Origin: Erwinia_E haradaeae_I
GTDB taxonomy: Bacteria; Pseudomonadota; Gammaproteobacteria; Enterobacterales; Enterobacteriaceae
Length of the DNA stretch: 64,000 nucleotides
NCBI RefSeq assembly: GCF_900698925.1
Contig: NZ_LR217713.1
Span: 310,001-374,000 of the forward strand
Direction of reading: 5' to 3'
The position numbers and the translations under genes were made by a program. A model generated the notes under the pieces. The model did not search any database. It was not told where the DNA came from and was given only the letters and a program-made list of their open reading frames with translations. Positions 51,187 to 61,650 of this stretch are shown here, piece by piece; positions within the stretch are counted from its first letter, which is position 1; the number at the start of each line of letters is the position of its first letter.

Positions 51187-51726
51187 ATGGCGATAATCGG
51201 TATTTTTTTTGGTAGTGATACAGGGAATACAGAAAATATTGCAAATATGATTCAGAAGCGTCTTGGTAAAGGGGTTGCGCAAGTTTTTGATATTGCACAA
51301 AGCAGTAAAGAAGATGTAGAAAATTTTAATATTTTATTATTAGGAATTCCCACTTGGTATTATGGCGAACCACAGTGTGATTGGGATGATTTTTTTCCGA
51401 CGTTATCTGAAATTAATTTCACTGGTAAGGTAGTTGGTTTATTTGGTTGTGGAGATCAATTAGATTATTCTGAATATTTTTGTGATGCAATGGGAATTAT
51501 ACGAAATATTGTTATGTCAAATTCTGCAGTGATGATAGGTTATTGGCCTAGTCATGGATATGTGTTTGAGGCATCTAAGGGGATGGTTAATAATAATTAT
51601 TTTGCTGGTTTAGTTATTGACGAGGACAGGCAGCCGGAGCTTACAAAAGATCGCGTGGATCAATGGGTTAAGCAGATTTCTTTTGAATTAAATTTACCAG
51701 AAATTATTGCAAAAACTATTATATAA
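51187..51726 (+). CDS. fldA: FldA, flavodoxin
   Basis: FMN-containing electron carrier for enzymes such as IspG/IspH, BioB and radical-SAM activation. The 179 aa compare with 176 in E. coli. The phosphate-binding loop GSDTGNTENIA, the FMN-stacking WYYGEPQCDWDDFF and FGCGDQLDYSEYFCDA are all present. AAGGAG precedes the ATG at normal spacing. In E. coli fur follows fldA; here 1 kb of empty DNA follows. It links functionally to the riboflavin genes at the window start and, probably, to the isoprenoid pathway that starts with dxr. Confidence 0.97.
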   Translation: MAIIGIFFGSDTGNTENIANMIQKRLGKGVAQVFDIAQSSKEDVENFNILLLGIPTWYYGEPQCDWDDFFPTLSEINFTGKVVGLFGCGDQLDYSEYFCDAMGIIRNIVMSNSAVMIGYWPSHGYVFEASKGMVNNNYFAGLVIDEDRQPELTKDRVDQWVKQISFELNLPEIIAKTII

Positions 51727-52733
51727 TTGGAAAAATAATTTTTCAGTTCATAATCAATAGCTATTTTATGTTTTTATCTTACTAGTATTCAAGAAATATA
51801 CATCCATCACGTGGATGTATATGATTGACGTATTATTAGTTAATGATACTGATTAAGAAGAATGGATAAGAATTTTATAAGGTTTTTCATTAATAGCAAG
51901 TTTTTAGTAACGTGATTAATTATTGTCTGAATATTATCAGATAACAGTATTTAGTTGGATTTTTAGACATCTATAATATTTTTATTTTCTATAGTAATAA
52001 TCTAATTCTGCATTATATAGAATTCAGAATATAATTAGTGTTCATAGTGAATATCACTTTTGTCATCTAGGTATAGCTATCTTTTGAATAGAAGATATAT
52101 AACATATAATTTAATTAAATCTTAACTGATATATTTAGACGATAAAATGTAATATTTTATCTAAAATTAAAAAGAAATGATCCTAGATATTTATATTTAA
52201 CATTAATTTTAATGTATATGGATTCTTTATGATAACGTAGAGAGAGTATCGGTGATTTATATCTATACGATTTTATTATATTGTGAGATAGTATATAAAT
52301 TCATAGTTAGGTGATATATGGTTATAGCATTATGGATATTTACTTTCAATTTTGATAAAAGTTTCTTTTTTTTTGATTTTATTTTTACCTTAAATTTATA
52401 ATTTTAGAAAAGTATACATTAAAATAGAGTAACACAATATTATTCATCTTTTATATTAACATTAATTCGTAATAAGATAGAAGTTAAAATATTAAGTATA
52501 TCTCAAAATGTAGAAAGTTTTATCTATAATTCTGACTAACTTATGGTTAGTATCAGATCATCATGGAATTGTTTATTATACAGAGCATTCTTAATTACAT
52601 CAATCCTATTAGTTGGGTAATGTCAGATCTCTTTTTTCTATTAGTCTATTAAGAATATTGGTCATCAATTTTCTAAAATTATATAAGAGGTTCATATAAC
52701 TATATTTTATCATGGTTTAGTGAGGAGATTATA
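51727..52733. other. gene-less stretch between fldA and grxB
   Basis: The ancestral fur gene is not readable. Two hairpins are clear: 51796-51822 (11 bp) and 52141-52161 (8 bp, loop GTAAT). The grxB ribosome site GAGGAG lies at the right end. No other signal is seen. Confidence 0.5.
51796..51822 (+). terminator. 11-bp hairpin downstream of fldA
   Basis: Perfect arms 51796-51806 and 51812-51822 with a 5-nt loop, including several G:C pairs, lie 70 nt after the fldA stop. No U-tract follows. It is the best candidate for the fldA 3' end. Confidence 0.4.
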
Positions 52734-53372
52734 TTGAAGCTATATATATATGAACATTGTCCATTTTGTATTAGAGCTCGCATGGTTTTTGGTTTAAAAA
52801 ATATTCCTATGGATTTAGTAGTTTTAATGAATGATGATGAATATACTCCAAGATATATGATTGGCAAAAAAATGGTACCAATTTTAATGAAACAAGATGG
52901 AAGTTATATGTCAGAGAGTTTTGATATTATTATGTATATTGATTCTTTGGATAAAAAATCTTCTATTATTGGTCAGTCTAGATTGTCAGTAACTAATTGG
53001 TTTGAGACTGTGAATAGCTATGTATACAAACTTCTTATGCCTTATTTACCGATACCATTGTTCTATGAATTTTCTACTTTGGAAGCGCGTCAATATTTTA
53101 TTAATAAAAAGGAGGCCACTTATGGTAGTTTTTCTGCACTAAAAAAACAACGTCTAGTTTTAATTAACGATCTGAATGAGGATTTATGTAAGCTGGATTC
53201 ATTAATGATATACCGCGATACAATTAATAGAGAGTTATCTTTTAATGATTTTCAGATTTTTCCATTGCTGCATTTACTAAATTTAATTTCTGAAATTAAA
53301 TATCCGTCATCTGTGGAGAATTACTATTCCTGCATGGCTAAACAAACAAAAATAAGTCCTCTTTTCACTTGA
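52734..53372 (+). CDS. grxB: GrxB, glutaredoxin 2
   Basis: GST-like glutaredoxin that reduces disulfides using glutathione. The 212 aa compare with 215 in E. coli. The thioredoxin-fold N-terminus carries the active site CPFC (CPYC in E. coli), followed by KKMVPILMKQDG (cis-proline) and a C-terminal all-helical domain ending MAKQTKISPLFT. The start is TTG, preceded by GAGGAG. GshB, encoded at 59 kb, makes its reductant. The gene is isolated, and an 8-bp hairpin spans its stop codon. Confidence 0.95.
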   Translation: MKLYIYEHCPFCIRARMVFGLKNIPMDLVVLMNDDEYTPRYMIGKKMVPILMKQDGSYMSESFDIIMYIDSLDKKSSIIGQSRLSVTNWFETVNSYVYKLLMPYLPIPLFYEFSTLEARQYFINKKEATYGSFSALKKQRLVLINDLNEDLCKLDSLMIYRDTINRELSFNDFQIFPLLHLLNLISEIKYPSSVENYYSCMAKQTKISPLFT

Positions 53373-53386
53373 ACTACTAAAAGAGG
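53358..53386 (+). terminator. hairpin spanning the grxB stop codon
   Basis: Arms 53358-53365 (inside the last codons) and 53379-53386 pair perfectly over 8 bp with a 13-nt loop holding the TGA stop. A T5 run comes about 17 nt later. It is a possible compact terminator. Confidence 0.4.
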
Positions 53387-55094
53387 TTATTAATAAATAG
53401 TTTTTGATATATTTATATGATATCTCACCTTAAGAATTTTATTATAATTAATAGATTTTTTTTGATAGATTATTGCTAATAGATTCGATCTTATTTCGTA
53501 TCAAATAAGTTAGTTATAGACATAGTATCCTGTCTAAATTTAAGAATTATATCACTATGTCTAGTAAAGAAAAATTTTTAAAAATATATTTATTGATTAA
53601 CAATAACATAGGTAGATTCAATATTGGTAGGCGGAAGATATAGTGAGTTTGATCATTTCTGTTTAAGGAGTTTGTAGCCTTTTATGAGAGTTTGGGTCAT
53701 CTTTATTAGAGTAGCATATTTATTAAGATAGGTTAAAAGAATTAGATCTATAAGTTTTTATGTAATACAATTACATAGTATAATTTTTATATTTGTAGTG
53801 TGCATATACGATTTTTTTTATATGTTATTATAAAACTATATTGATTAAATTGTGTTGATATGTTATTTTTATATATTTACGTCTGATTGTTAGTGTAACA
53901 TTAGATTTGATTTATTTTATGATATTTTCATCATTAGTTAATATATGGTGAGAAATTTTAAAAAAAGTATTTTTATGTAGCTAAAAGTAATTTCTTAAAA
54001 CTAAGACTGTTATATTATGAGTTATGACTGTTAACTTTACAGAGCATAATACCGTAAGTAGGGTCTAATAGTTTTATTGATTTTTTTATTATTATTATAA
54101 ATAGTTTCTATAATATAATATTTTTTATCATTATGAAGTACATATTTCATAATACAGATGAGTTGATTCACATTCTTGTTGATCTTTGTGATCTTTGAGT
54201 GAGTAGTATTATATTAGATTTATTCATATTGAGAATTATAATATTGTTATTTATTTGAAATTTAACTTTTTACAGCCATGGTGACTATATTTGATTGGGT
54301 TTACATAATTGTCAAATGTTCATTGTCTATAAAGTTTTTATAGAATTATGTGCTAAAGTGTTTGACTGGATACTGTAATTTTATGTAATAATATATGACT
54401 AGCATATCCATATTATTTTACTAAAAATTTGTAATTAAGTTATCATTAAGGATTTTTCAGTTTATGAAATAATTCTGTTCTAAGATAGCATTCGATGAAT
54501 TTTAGCAAGTTATTACATGTTTCTAAGCTATCATAATGTATGACAGAGGGAGAAATCTTCTGGATTATGTCAATATTAAAATAAGAAATATTTCTTACAC
54601 CATAATAGATGACTAGTGGATTTATTTTATAACTATTTGAGTTACTTAGAGTAACTAAGTTTTGAAAAGGATACATTATTTTAGACTGTACAGTCCTTGG
54701 ATTTGAAAAAATGTTCGGGAAATCTTCTTAATATCACAGTGGTTTAGATAAGCTAAGATTTTCATTTTTTGATCTATATTTTTTATTTGATTTTTTATAT
54801 TGCAATAAAAAGTAATTTAGATAAACATATATTAGCATATATGTAGTGAACTATATTTTTATATTTTTACGAATTCTATATCCAAGGGATCAAATTCTTA
54901 AATGTGATGACATATGATAATCATCATAATAATTCTATAATGATATCATCATATTTATTTTTATTAATTGTAAGAATAAATTTTAATGAAGAAGAAAGCA
55001 TTATGTCCTCCAAGTGGATAGAGTCTTTGTATCTTATTATTCATAAAAAAATTTTCCATGAGTGCATAATTAATATACAATCTCATATCGATTA

Positions 55095-55139
55095 GTTTCT
55101 CTTATAGGTGTAGTCCATAAGAGAAACATACTGAATTTT
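55095..55139 (+). terminator. orphan terminator-like hairpin
   Basis: An 11-bp perfect stem (55095-55105 with 55117-55127) plus inner GG/CC pairs is followed by a T5 run at 55135-55139. It stands about 1.4 kb upstream of htpX with no recognisable gene before it. It could be the remnant terminator of a vanished gene or mark an unannotated transcript. Confidence 0.35.
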
Positions 55140-56138
55140 TATGAGATTAATAAAGTTAATTCTATTAATAATAAAAAAATAATAGGAATAGAAGAATCAT
55201 ATGACTTCTTGTTTTTGGTAAGAATTGTAGTTGTAGAAACAAGTTGAAATATTTGAGTCATAGTTTCTATAATGTAAATACAATTTTATTATTAATATTA
55301 ATTTTTTTATAGAGAAGGGATAAAAATTTATATGATTTTTGTTTTTAATTATATAATGTAAATGTTTTTTAAAAATAATTTTCACAGTTAAAAAGATTAT
55401 ACGTAATATCTTCCTTATTTAGATGTATAAGGCTGAGATTTTCAACTGACTATATTGACTATATGTAATTTTTGATATCTATATTTAACTTATTATATTT
55501 ACTTTAGTATCTTTAATATATTCAATCTATTAATCTGATCATATTGTATTCTCTTTTATAAAAATTTTCCTTTTTAATAAAAATTTTTTATTTTATATGC
55601 ATATATCATTTGGTAATTATAATAATCATATTAAGTTTAAATATAACATATATTTAAGTGTTGATATAAAAATCATTTAAAATATATTAAAAATATGGTT
55701 TTTTTACAATTGTATTATTATTGTGCAATAACATATCTGGTGTTAATTAGAAAATAAAATTTATTATCAAATACTTAATAAAGTATGTAGTATTTGCTTT
55801 AGTGATGTATTTACTAAATTATTTTAATGTGTGTTATGAAAAAATTGGTTTTTATATCATCAAAAAGATAAATAATAATTTTCTGTTAATTTTTAGTTTT
55901 TTAAAACACTCAAGATTATCATAGTTGATTTAAGGTGGTAATATTATCTTTAATAATTACAGATATATAGAATTTGTAATCAGAGAACATATTTTAAGAT
56001 TGTGATGCTTAAATACGAGATATTTCTTATAAGAGAAATCTTATTCTCATTTTTTAGAAAAAATGTTTAGTAAGAAATTTTATCAATATTTTAGTCTTTT
56101 AGTTTAATTCGTTATCTCTTTCAAAGATTATGCAATAA

Positions 56139-56180
56139 TGTTAAATTCACTCTTTGTATAAGAGAATTATGAATTTAACA
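56139..56180 (+). repeat. two-tier hairpin upstream of htpX
   Basis: A 10-bp outer stem (56139-56148 with 56171-56180) encloses an inner CTCTT/AAGAG stem, giving a 42-nt stem-loop. It lies about 350 nt upstream of htpX. Function is unknown. Confidence 0.5.
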
Positions 56181-56468
56181 GGTTTATGTAATCCATTCAG
56201 TTACAGAGTTATATAATATATTGAGATGATATAAAGATCATGCAATATGCATTAAATAGAAATTTCATCATCAGATCTAGAGTAATTACTCATGGAGTTT
56301 ACTTTATAATATATGAATATTAATACCTAAATAAAGGAGATAGCCATTTTTATTAACTTATTTAATTTTTTTTATAAAAAATGTGTTATATATTAGAGTT
56401 TATTGTTTAATTTATATTTCTTGATTCAAGAAAGATGCATTTCTTTAGATATTGATACAATTAGGATT

Positions 56469-56495
56469 CTTGAATCAAGAGAAATTCCGATAGAA
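56469..56495 (+). promoter_or_regulatory. candidate heat-shock-like promoter of htpX
   Basis: CTTGAA (56469-56474), a 12-nt spacer and CCGATAGAA (56487-56495) loosely resemble the sigma-32 consensus CTTGAA-N13-17-CCCCATNTA. htpX is a heat-shock gene in E. coli. The 11-mer CTTGAATCAAG here has a partner CTTGATTCAAG at 56420-56430, which could instead be a paired operator. Spacing and -10 match are imperfect. Confidence 0.25.
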
Positions 56496-56533
56496 GTGGT
56501 TCAATATTGAATAAGTAAGGAAAATAAAATATT

Positions 56534-57421
56534 ATGATACGTATTGCTCTGTTTCTTCTAACTAATCTCGGGGTTATGGTTGTTTTTGGTTTGATTCTTA
56601 GTTTGACAGGCGTGCAATCAGGTAGCATGACAGGTTTAATGATTATGGCGGCTCTTTTTGGTTTTGGTGGGTCATTTATTTCACTTTTAATGTCCAAGTG
56701 GATTGCTCTTCGTTCAGTTGGTGGTGAGATAATTAAAAAAGCAGGTAATGATACAGAGCGTTGGTTATTAAAAACTGTTAGTTTGCACTCTCAATCAGTA
56801 GGGATTTCTATACCAGAAGTGGCAATTTATCACGCTCTAGATATGAATGCATTTGCTACTGGAGCACGACGCAATTCTTCATTAATAGCAGTTTCTACTG
56901 GTTTATTAGAAAATATGACTCGTGATGAAGCAGAGGCGGTATTAGCTCATGAAATTAGCCATATAGCGAATGGTGATATGATTACAATGACATTAATACA
57001 GGGTGTGGTAAATACATTTGTAATATTTATATCACGAATTTTAGCACAGATTGTGACAAGTCTTATGCCTGGAGACCGTGAAGAAGACGAGAATAACCAT
57101 GGTCATCCTATAGTCTATTTGATTGCTTCCACCATTCTTGAATTAGTATTTGGTTGTATTGCAAGCATGATTACCATGTGGTTTTCTCGCTATAGAGAGT
57201 TTCATGCTGATGCCGGTGCTGCTCATTTAGCTGGACGTGAGAAGATGATTTCTGCATTACAACGTCTAAAAACTAGCCATGAACCAGAAGAGGCTGGAAG
57301 CATAATGGCATTTTGTATTCATGGTAAGTCTAAATGGGTCAGTGAATTATTCATGTCACACCCTTCGTTAGATAAGCGAATTGAGGCACTACGAACTGGA
57401 AAAGGGTTATTTACTAGATGA
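56534..57421 (+). CDS. htpX: HtpX, membrane zinc protease
   Basis: Inner-membrane M48 metalloprotease for quality control of membrane proteins, acting with FtsH. The 295 aa compare with 293 in E. coli. Two N-terminal membrane helices are followed by the zinc motif LAHEISHIANGD, two more hydrophobic segments (residues ~155-215) and the third ligand in REFHADAGAAHLAG. AAGGAAAA precedes the ATG. It stands alone and is convergent with ruvX. With RseP and TldD it makes three proteases in the window. Confidence 0.97.
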   Translation: MIRIALFLLTNLGVMVVFGLILSLTGVQSGSMTGLMIMAALFGFGGSFISLLMSKWIALRSVGGEIIKKAGNDTERWLLKTVSLHSQSVGISIPEVAIYHALDMNAFATGARRNSSLIAVSTGLLENMTRDEAEAVLAHEISHIANGDMITMTLIQGVVNTFVIFISRILAQIVTSLMPGDREEDENNHGHPIVYLIASTILELVFGCIASMITMWFSRYREFHADAGAAHLAGREKMISALQRLKTSHEPEEAGSIMAFCIHGKSKWVSELFMSHPSLDKRIEALRTGKGLFTR

Positions 57422-57606
57422 TATTGTGGTAGTGTATTCCATTACTTCATTTAAATCTGCTATTGATATCATATGATTTCTAATTTTCAGTTAATATTCA
57501 TATTAGTATAATTAGCTATTATTAAGATCATATGATATGTTAAATACATATAATAGTAGTTTAAATAATATTTATCATTATAAGTATAGGAATGCTCTTT
57601 TCTTGT

Positions 57607-57620
57607 TTTATAATTATAAA
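57607..57620 (-). terminator. 14-nt palindrome over the ruvX stop codon
   Basis: A perfect A/T palindrome centred on the ruvX TAA. It lies between convergent htpX and ruvX. No U-tract follows on the minus strand, so termination is uncertain. Confidence 0.2.
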
Positions 57621-58039
57621 GAGTTTTCTTCTAACCAACTTTCTAATATAATGACTGCAGCTATAGAATCAATATTTCGTTTACGAAAAGCTTGATAGCC
57701 CCCTTCATATTCAAATAATATTGAACGCGCTTCTTTAGTGCTCAAGCGTTCATCATGCAAAGAAATTGGTATATTGTAGCGAAGATATATGGAGTGAGAA
57801 AATTTGCGTGTGTGTGTTGTTATTGCCTGATCACTGCCATCCATATTGAGCGGAAGACCTATTACAATATGATTTGGTTGCCACTCTTTTAAGAGTATAT
57901 CAACTTCATTCCAGTTTGGTTTACCATTTTTCGCATTAAGAACATTTAACGGACATGCTGTTTTAGTTACGTCTTGTCCGCTAGCCACTCCAATACGTCG
58001 CATGCCAAAATCGAAGGATAATAATGTTTTATGGTTCAC
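57614..58039 (-). CDS. ruvX: RuvX (YqgF), RNase H-fold pre-16S rRNA nuclease
   Basis: RNase H-like nuclease that matures the 5' end of 16S rRNA; also annotated as a putative Holliday junction resolvase. The 141 aa compare with 138 in E. coli. The N-terminal LLSFDFGMRRIGVASG holds the first catalytic Asp, then VIGLPLNMDGSD and DERLSTKEAR, and a late acidic DSIAAVIIL. The start is GTG 58039-58037, sharing one base with the yqgE stop (TAGTG), so translation is probably coupled. It is the last gene of the gshB-yqgE-ruvX operon. Confidence 0.95.
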   Translation of the reverse strand: MNHKTLLSFDFGMRRIGVASGQDVTKTACPLNVLNAKNGKPNWNEVDILLKEWQPNHIVIGLPLNMDGSDQAITTHTRKFSHSIYLRYNIPISLHDERLSTKEARSILFEYEGGYQAFRKRNIDSIAAVIILESWLEENSL

Positions 58040-58605
58040 TAGGCATGACCTGCTTCACTAACAATATTGTAAATATCTACACCAATATTTTTTGCTGCTG
58101 CACGCCATCTATCTGCTATGGGTGTATTAAAGAGGACATGCGTATTGGCTGTAGTAGTTAGCCAAGCATTATTCATAAGTTCTTGTTCGAGAGGGCCTTT
58201 CCCCCAAGCACAACAACCGAGAGCTATTAGTATATTTTCTGGTTGTTCAGAAGTTCCTAGTGTCTCCAGAACGTCACGAGAAGTAGTCATTACCGTATTT
58301 TCTGAGACTTGGATGCTAGAAGAAAAAGTTTTTTGTGCTGAATGTAAAATAAAACCTCGATCTTCTGCTAATGGCCCACCCGCAAATACTGGTGTAGTTA
58401 ATTTTTTTGTATTATCTTCACTTTGAACTGGTTCAATTTTTAGTTTTTTTAACATATCTTCAATCATAAAATTATCTATAGGTTTGTTAATTATAAGACC
58501 CATAGCTCCATCAGAATTATGCTCAAAAATATAAACTACCGCCCGTTTAAAGAACGGGTTTTGAAGTGTTGGCATGGCAATTAAGAAATTATTCTGTAAA
58601 TTCAT
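58039..58605 (-). CDS. yqgE: YqgE, UPF0301/AlgH family protein
   Basis: Conserved protein of unknown biochemical function; the family (DUF179) is widespread in Gram-negatives and is often linked with ruvX. The 188 aa compare with 187 in E. coli. Recognisable parts are NFLIAMPTLQNPFFKRAVVYI, MGLIINKP, the VFAGGPL segment and LIALGCCAWGKGPLEQEL. The ribosome site is weak. It overlaps ruvX by one base and follows gshB by 64 nt on the minus strand, as in E. coli. Confidence 0.95.
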   Translation of the reverse strand: MNLQNNFLIAMPTLQNPFFKRAVVYIFEHNSDGAMGLIINKPIDNFMIEDMLKKLKIEPVQSEDNTKKLTTPVFAGGPLAEDRGFILHSAQKTFSSSIQVSENTVMTTSRDVLETLGTSEQPENILIALGCCAWGKGPLEQELMNNAWLTTTANTHVLFNTPIADRWRAAAKNIGVDIYNIVSEAGHA

Positions 58606-58669
58606 ACTAAATTTTTCTATAGTTTAGTCATGCTAAGATTATCGGGTTAGCATAATGTAAAGGGTTTTT

Positions 58670-59647
58670 TTATTCTGTAGGAATACACTTCGTTATAGAG
58701 GAAGTGTTAAGTATTTTTTTTTCGATAGCATTCATTAACATATCGGTAATAGAGATTGGAAATGCAGACTCAATTTCACGAATACCAGTTGGGCTTGTAA
58801 TATTAATTTCGGTTAGTTTATCACCTATGATATCTAATCCAACAAAAATCAACCCATTTTTATTAAGAGTGGGGGTTATCCTCTCTATGATCGCGTAGTC
58901 GCTGGAAGACAAGTGACGCACTTCGCTGTAGGCGCCAGCTGTAAGGTTTCCTCTTGTCTCACCGGGTTTGGGAATACGAGCTAAGCAATATGGCACTGGT
59001 TGACCATCTACTATAATAACACGTTTGTCACCATCTTTTATAGCTGGTAAGTAAACTTGTGCTATACAATAGCGAGTGTTATTATTGGTAATAGTTTCAA
59101 TAATTACTGACATGTTAGGATCTTTTTGTTTGATATAAAAAACAGATGCACCGCCCATTTTATCCAAAGGCTTAAGTATAATATTTTTATGTTTTTTCCA
59201 GAAAATACGTATTTGATCGGCATTTTGAGTAACTAATGTTTCTGGGATCAAATCAGTAAACCATGTTGTAAATAATTTTTCGTTATAGTCACGCAAGCTT
59301 TGTGGTTTATTAATAATTAATGTGCCTCTTTTTTCAGCGCGCTCAAGAATGTAGGTAGCATAGATAAATTCAGAATCTAAAGGTGGATTTTTTCGCATTA
59401 ATATAACGTTAAGTTTTGATAGTTGAATGTCTTGTTCTTGACTAAAGGCAAAGAAAGGGTAGCTGTTATTAATTTTTAGTATGCGAGTTCGTGCTCGTCC
59501 TTCATCATTATATAGATATAGATCAGAGATCTCCATGTAATAGATTTCATAACAACGTTTTTGAGCTTCTTGCAACATAGCCAAGCTGGAGTCTTTATTA
59601 AAATTAATTGAAGTGATTGGATCCATTACTAATCCAAGTTTGAACAT
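58670..59647 (-). CDS. gshB: GshB, glutathione synthetase
   Basis: ATP-grasp ligase joining gamma-glutamylcysteine and glycine to form glutathione. The 325 aa compare with 315 in E. coli. Visible are the N-terminal KLGLVMDPI, LMRKNPPLDSEFIYATY, NKPQSLRD, the ATP-binding LKPLDKMGGASVF, GDKRVIIVDG and the metal-binding GLDIIGDKLTEINITSPTG. CGGAGAGAA precedes ATG 59647. It heads the gshB-yqgE-ruvX operon and supplies GrxB. gshA is not in this window. Confidence 0.97.
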   Translation of the reverse strand: MFKLGLVMDPITSINFNKDSSLAMLQEAQKRCYEIYYMEISDLYLYNDEGRARTRILKINNSYPFFAFSQEQDIQLSKLNVILMRKNPPLDSEFIYATYILERAEKRGTLIINKPQSLRDYNEKLFTTWFTDLIPETLVTQNADQIRIFWKKHKNIILKPLDKMGGASVFYIKQKDPNMSVIIETITNNNTRYCIAQVYLPAIKDGDKRVIIVDGQPVPYCLARIPKPGETRGNLTAGAYSEVRHLSSSDYAIIERITPTLNKNGLIFVGLDIIGDKLTEINITSPTGIREIESAFPISITDMLMNAIEKKILNTSSITKCIPTE

Positions 59648-61128
59648 ATTTCTCTCCGTTATTAGCGTTATCTGTAATATTTTTTGAGAATCCCAACTGG
59701 ATTATTCTTTTTTTATTATCAAACATTTTTTCTTCTATCAGATCTATTTTGATGTCTTTTTATTTATTTACAAAATGTGCAGTATGGAGATATATGATTT
59801 TATATAGATCCTTTATAGAAAGTAAAAATATTTTAAATATTATGAAGTAGACCATGATAATCAATATTAAATTAGTATAAGTAGATTTATCTTATTTAGT
59901 TTTGAACAAATTTTTTTGATTTTTGATCCGTATCAAATTTATGAATATGTATAACAGAAGTATCTTATATATTCTACTATTATCCTTGCTAGTGTAATAG
60001 TTAGATGATGTGTATCAATTTATTTTTTATTAGAAAAATAAAGAACTTCTTTAATAAGTTGAATCTTATTTCTTTTGATCCCATAGATACGATGTCTTAT
60101 GGGGTTACTCGTCTGTATTAGATAATTATACGTAACTTGAATTATGTATTTTATTATTTTTTATTAATATTAAGGGTTTGAAATGTATATTTCAGTATCT
60201 TAATTATTTTTAATCAGGAATGAACCGAACACTGATTTTTTACAATCTATATTGTAATCAGAGGGCGATATGTTATGTTATTTATGTTGTAAATCATAGA
60301 TGAATTATAAGCACAGATTAGAAAAAATTGGTATGAGAGAATGTTTTATATGAACTATATCATCCATGTAATCTTGTTTAATATTACTAATACTACTAGT
60401 CTCTTTTTTATGAAATTTTTATATCTATTTAGAATAGATGTATTATTTATTCATGTATATCGACATATGATATATATTACATGATTTATTTTTTGTATAG
60501 AACGATTCTTTTTACATAAGAGTATTACAAAGAGTATTATAAGATTAATTATATGTTATAAAATATATTTCACTACATCAGATAATTTTTTTATTCAAAT
60601 GGTATATCTATTATAATTAGTCAGTTGTAAATAATGTAGCATGACTAAAAAGAATCTTGTATTAAAAAGAAAATTTGCTTATTGAGCAATATACTGAAAG
60701 GTAATATTAGATTTTTTTATATGTTTTATTCTTAGTCATAGTAATTATGTTATTTTTTTTCATTGATTTTTTATTATAATTATTAATTTAAAAAGATGAA
60801 TATTAATTTCAATATGATCACTCTAGTGTAACATGATAGAAATTATTGATTGACTGATTTTTTTATATTTTAGACTATAAAAATTGATTTTTATATAAAA
60901 ACAATTATTATTTTTAATAAAACTAAAATTCACTTTAAAATTAAGGCATTTTCCATTATTTTTTACGTAGCTCTATATTAGAGATATTAACAATGCGTTA
61001 GATATAAAAGTATTTTAAGATATTAGTTTTTTATCAAACATCAGTATTTTTACAAATGTTTTTAGATTATAGCAAATTATTCAACAATCAAATATATCTT
61101 AATTTTTTGTACATCAAGATTTTTCTTG

Positions 61129-61152
61129 TTATCTTTCAAGATAAATTTTTTT
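61129..61152 (+). terminator. orphan terminator-like hairpin with T7
   Basis: A 7-bp stem (61129-61135 with 61138-61144) is followed by T7 at 61146-61152. The stem is A/T-rich with a 2-nt loop, so strength is doubtful. No gene precedes it on this strand. Confidence 0.25.
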
Positions 61153-61650
61153 AAAAAAATAAAATAATAATAAGATTATCGAATATATTCGATCTGGATA
61201 GGTAGTAATTTTAACATATATATAATATAGATGACAGTCTTGGACTGGGGCTGGTATTCTCTTGTTTGTGTGAAATTTTTGATATTTTCTAGTTGATTAA
61301 TTATGTTATTATTATAGAGGTCAACATATATTATATGGTTTTTTTTAAATATATGACATTAATTGATATATCATATGTAGTACGATACTATCGTATAGTG
61401 GTATTATACTAAATATAGTGAATTTTTAATTAAAAAATATAAATATTTCAATTACTTAATAATAATTGTAACCGATAATAGATTTGATGAGGATGAGATA
61501 GACTTAATGGATGAATGATATTGATTTTTTAGGTTACAGCAGGTCATCTTAAAACCTCAATAATGTATGGATTACTAATATGGACAATGAGTCTAATCAT
61601 GATTATTAAGTTAATATTTTATCTTTACATTTTTTAATGTACACATATAT

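Larger units (their letters stand above)
53373..56533. other. gene-less 3.2-kb stretch between grxB and htpX
   Basis: No gene is recognised; open frames at 54446-54676 (minus), 54904-55095 and 55197-55385 (minus) look random and lack ribosome sites. Structures seen are inverted repeats 53517-53526/53554-53563 (10 bp, 27-nt loop), 53759-53777 (8 bp), 55095-55127 and 56139-56180 (annotated separately), and an orphan SD AAAGGAGA at 56333-56340. In E. coli prc and proQ lie beside htpX; neither is readable. Confidence 0.5.

Noticed and set aside
54446..54676. Minus-strand 76-aa open frame
   Set aside because: No ribosome site, no recognised family, composition typical of A/T-rich random sequence.
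54904..55095. Plus-strand 63-aa open frame ending at the orphan hairpin
   Set aside because: Tempting because its stop abuts the hairpin, but there is no SD at usable distance and the residues are the Ile/Asn/Ser mix expected by chance.
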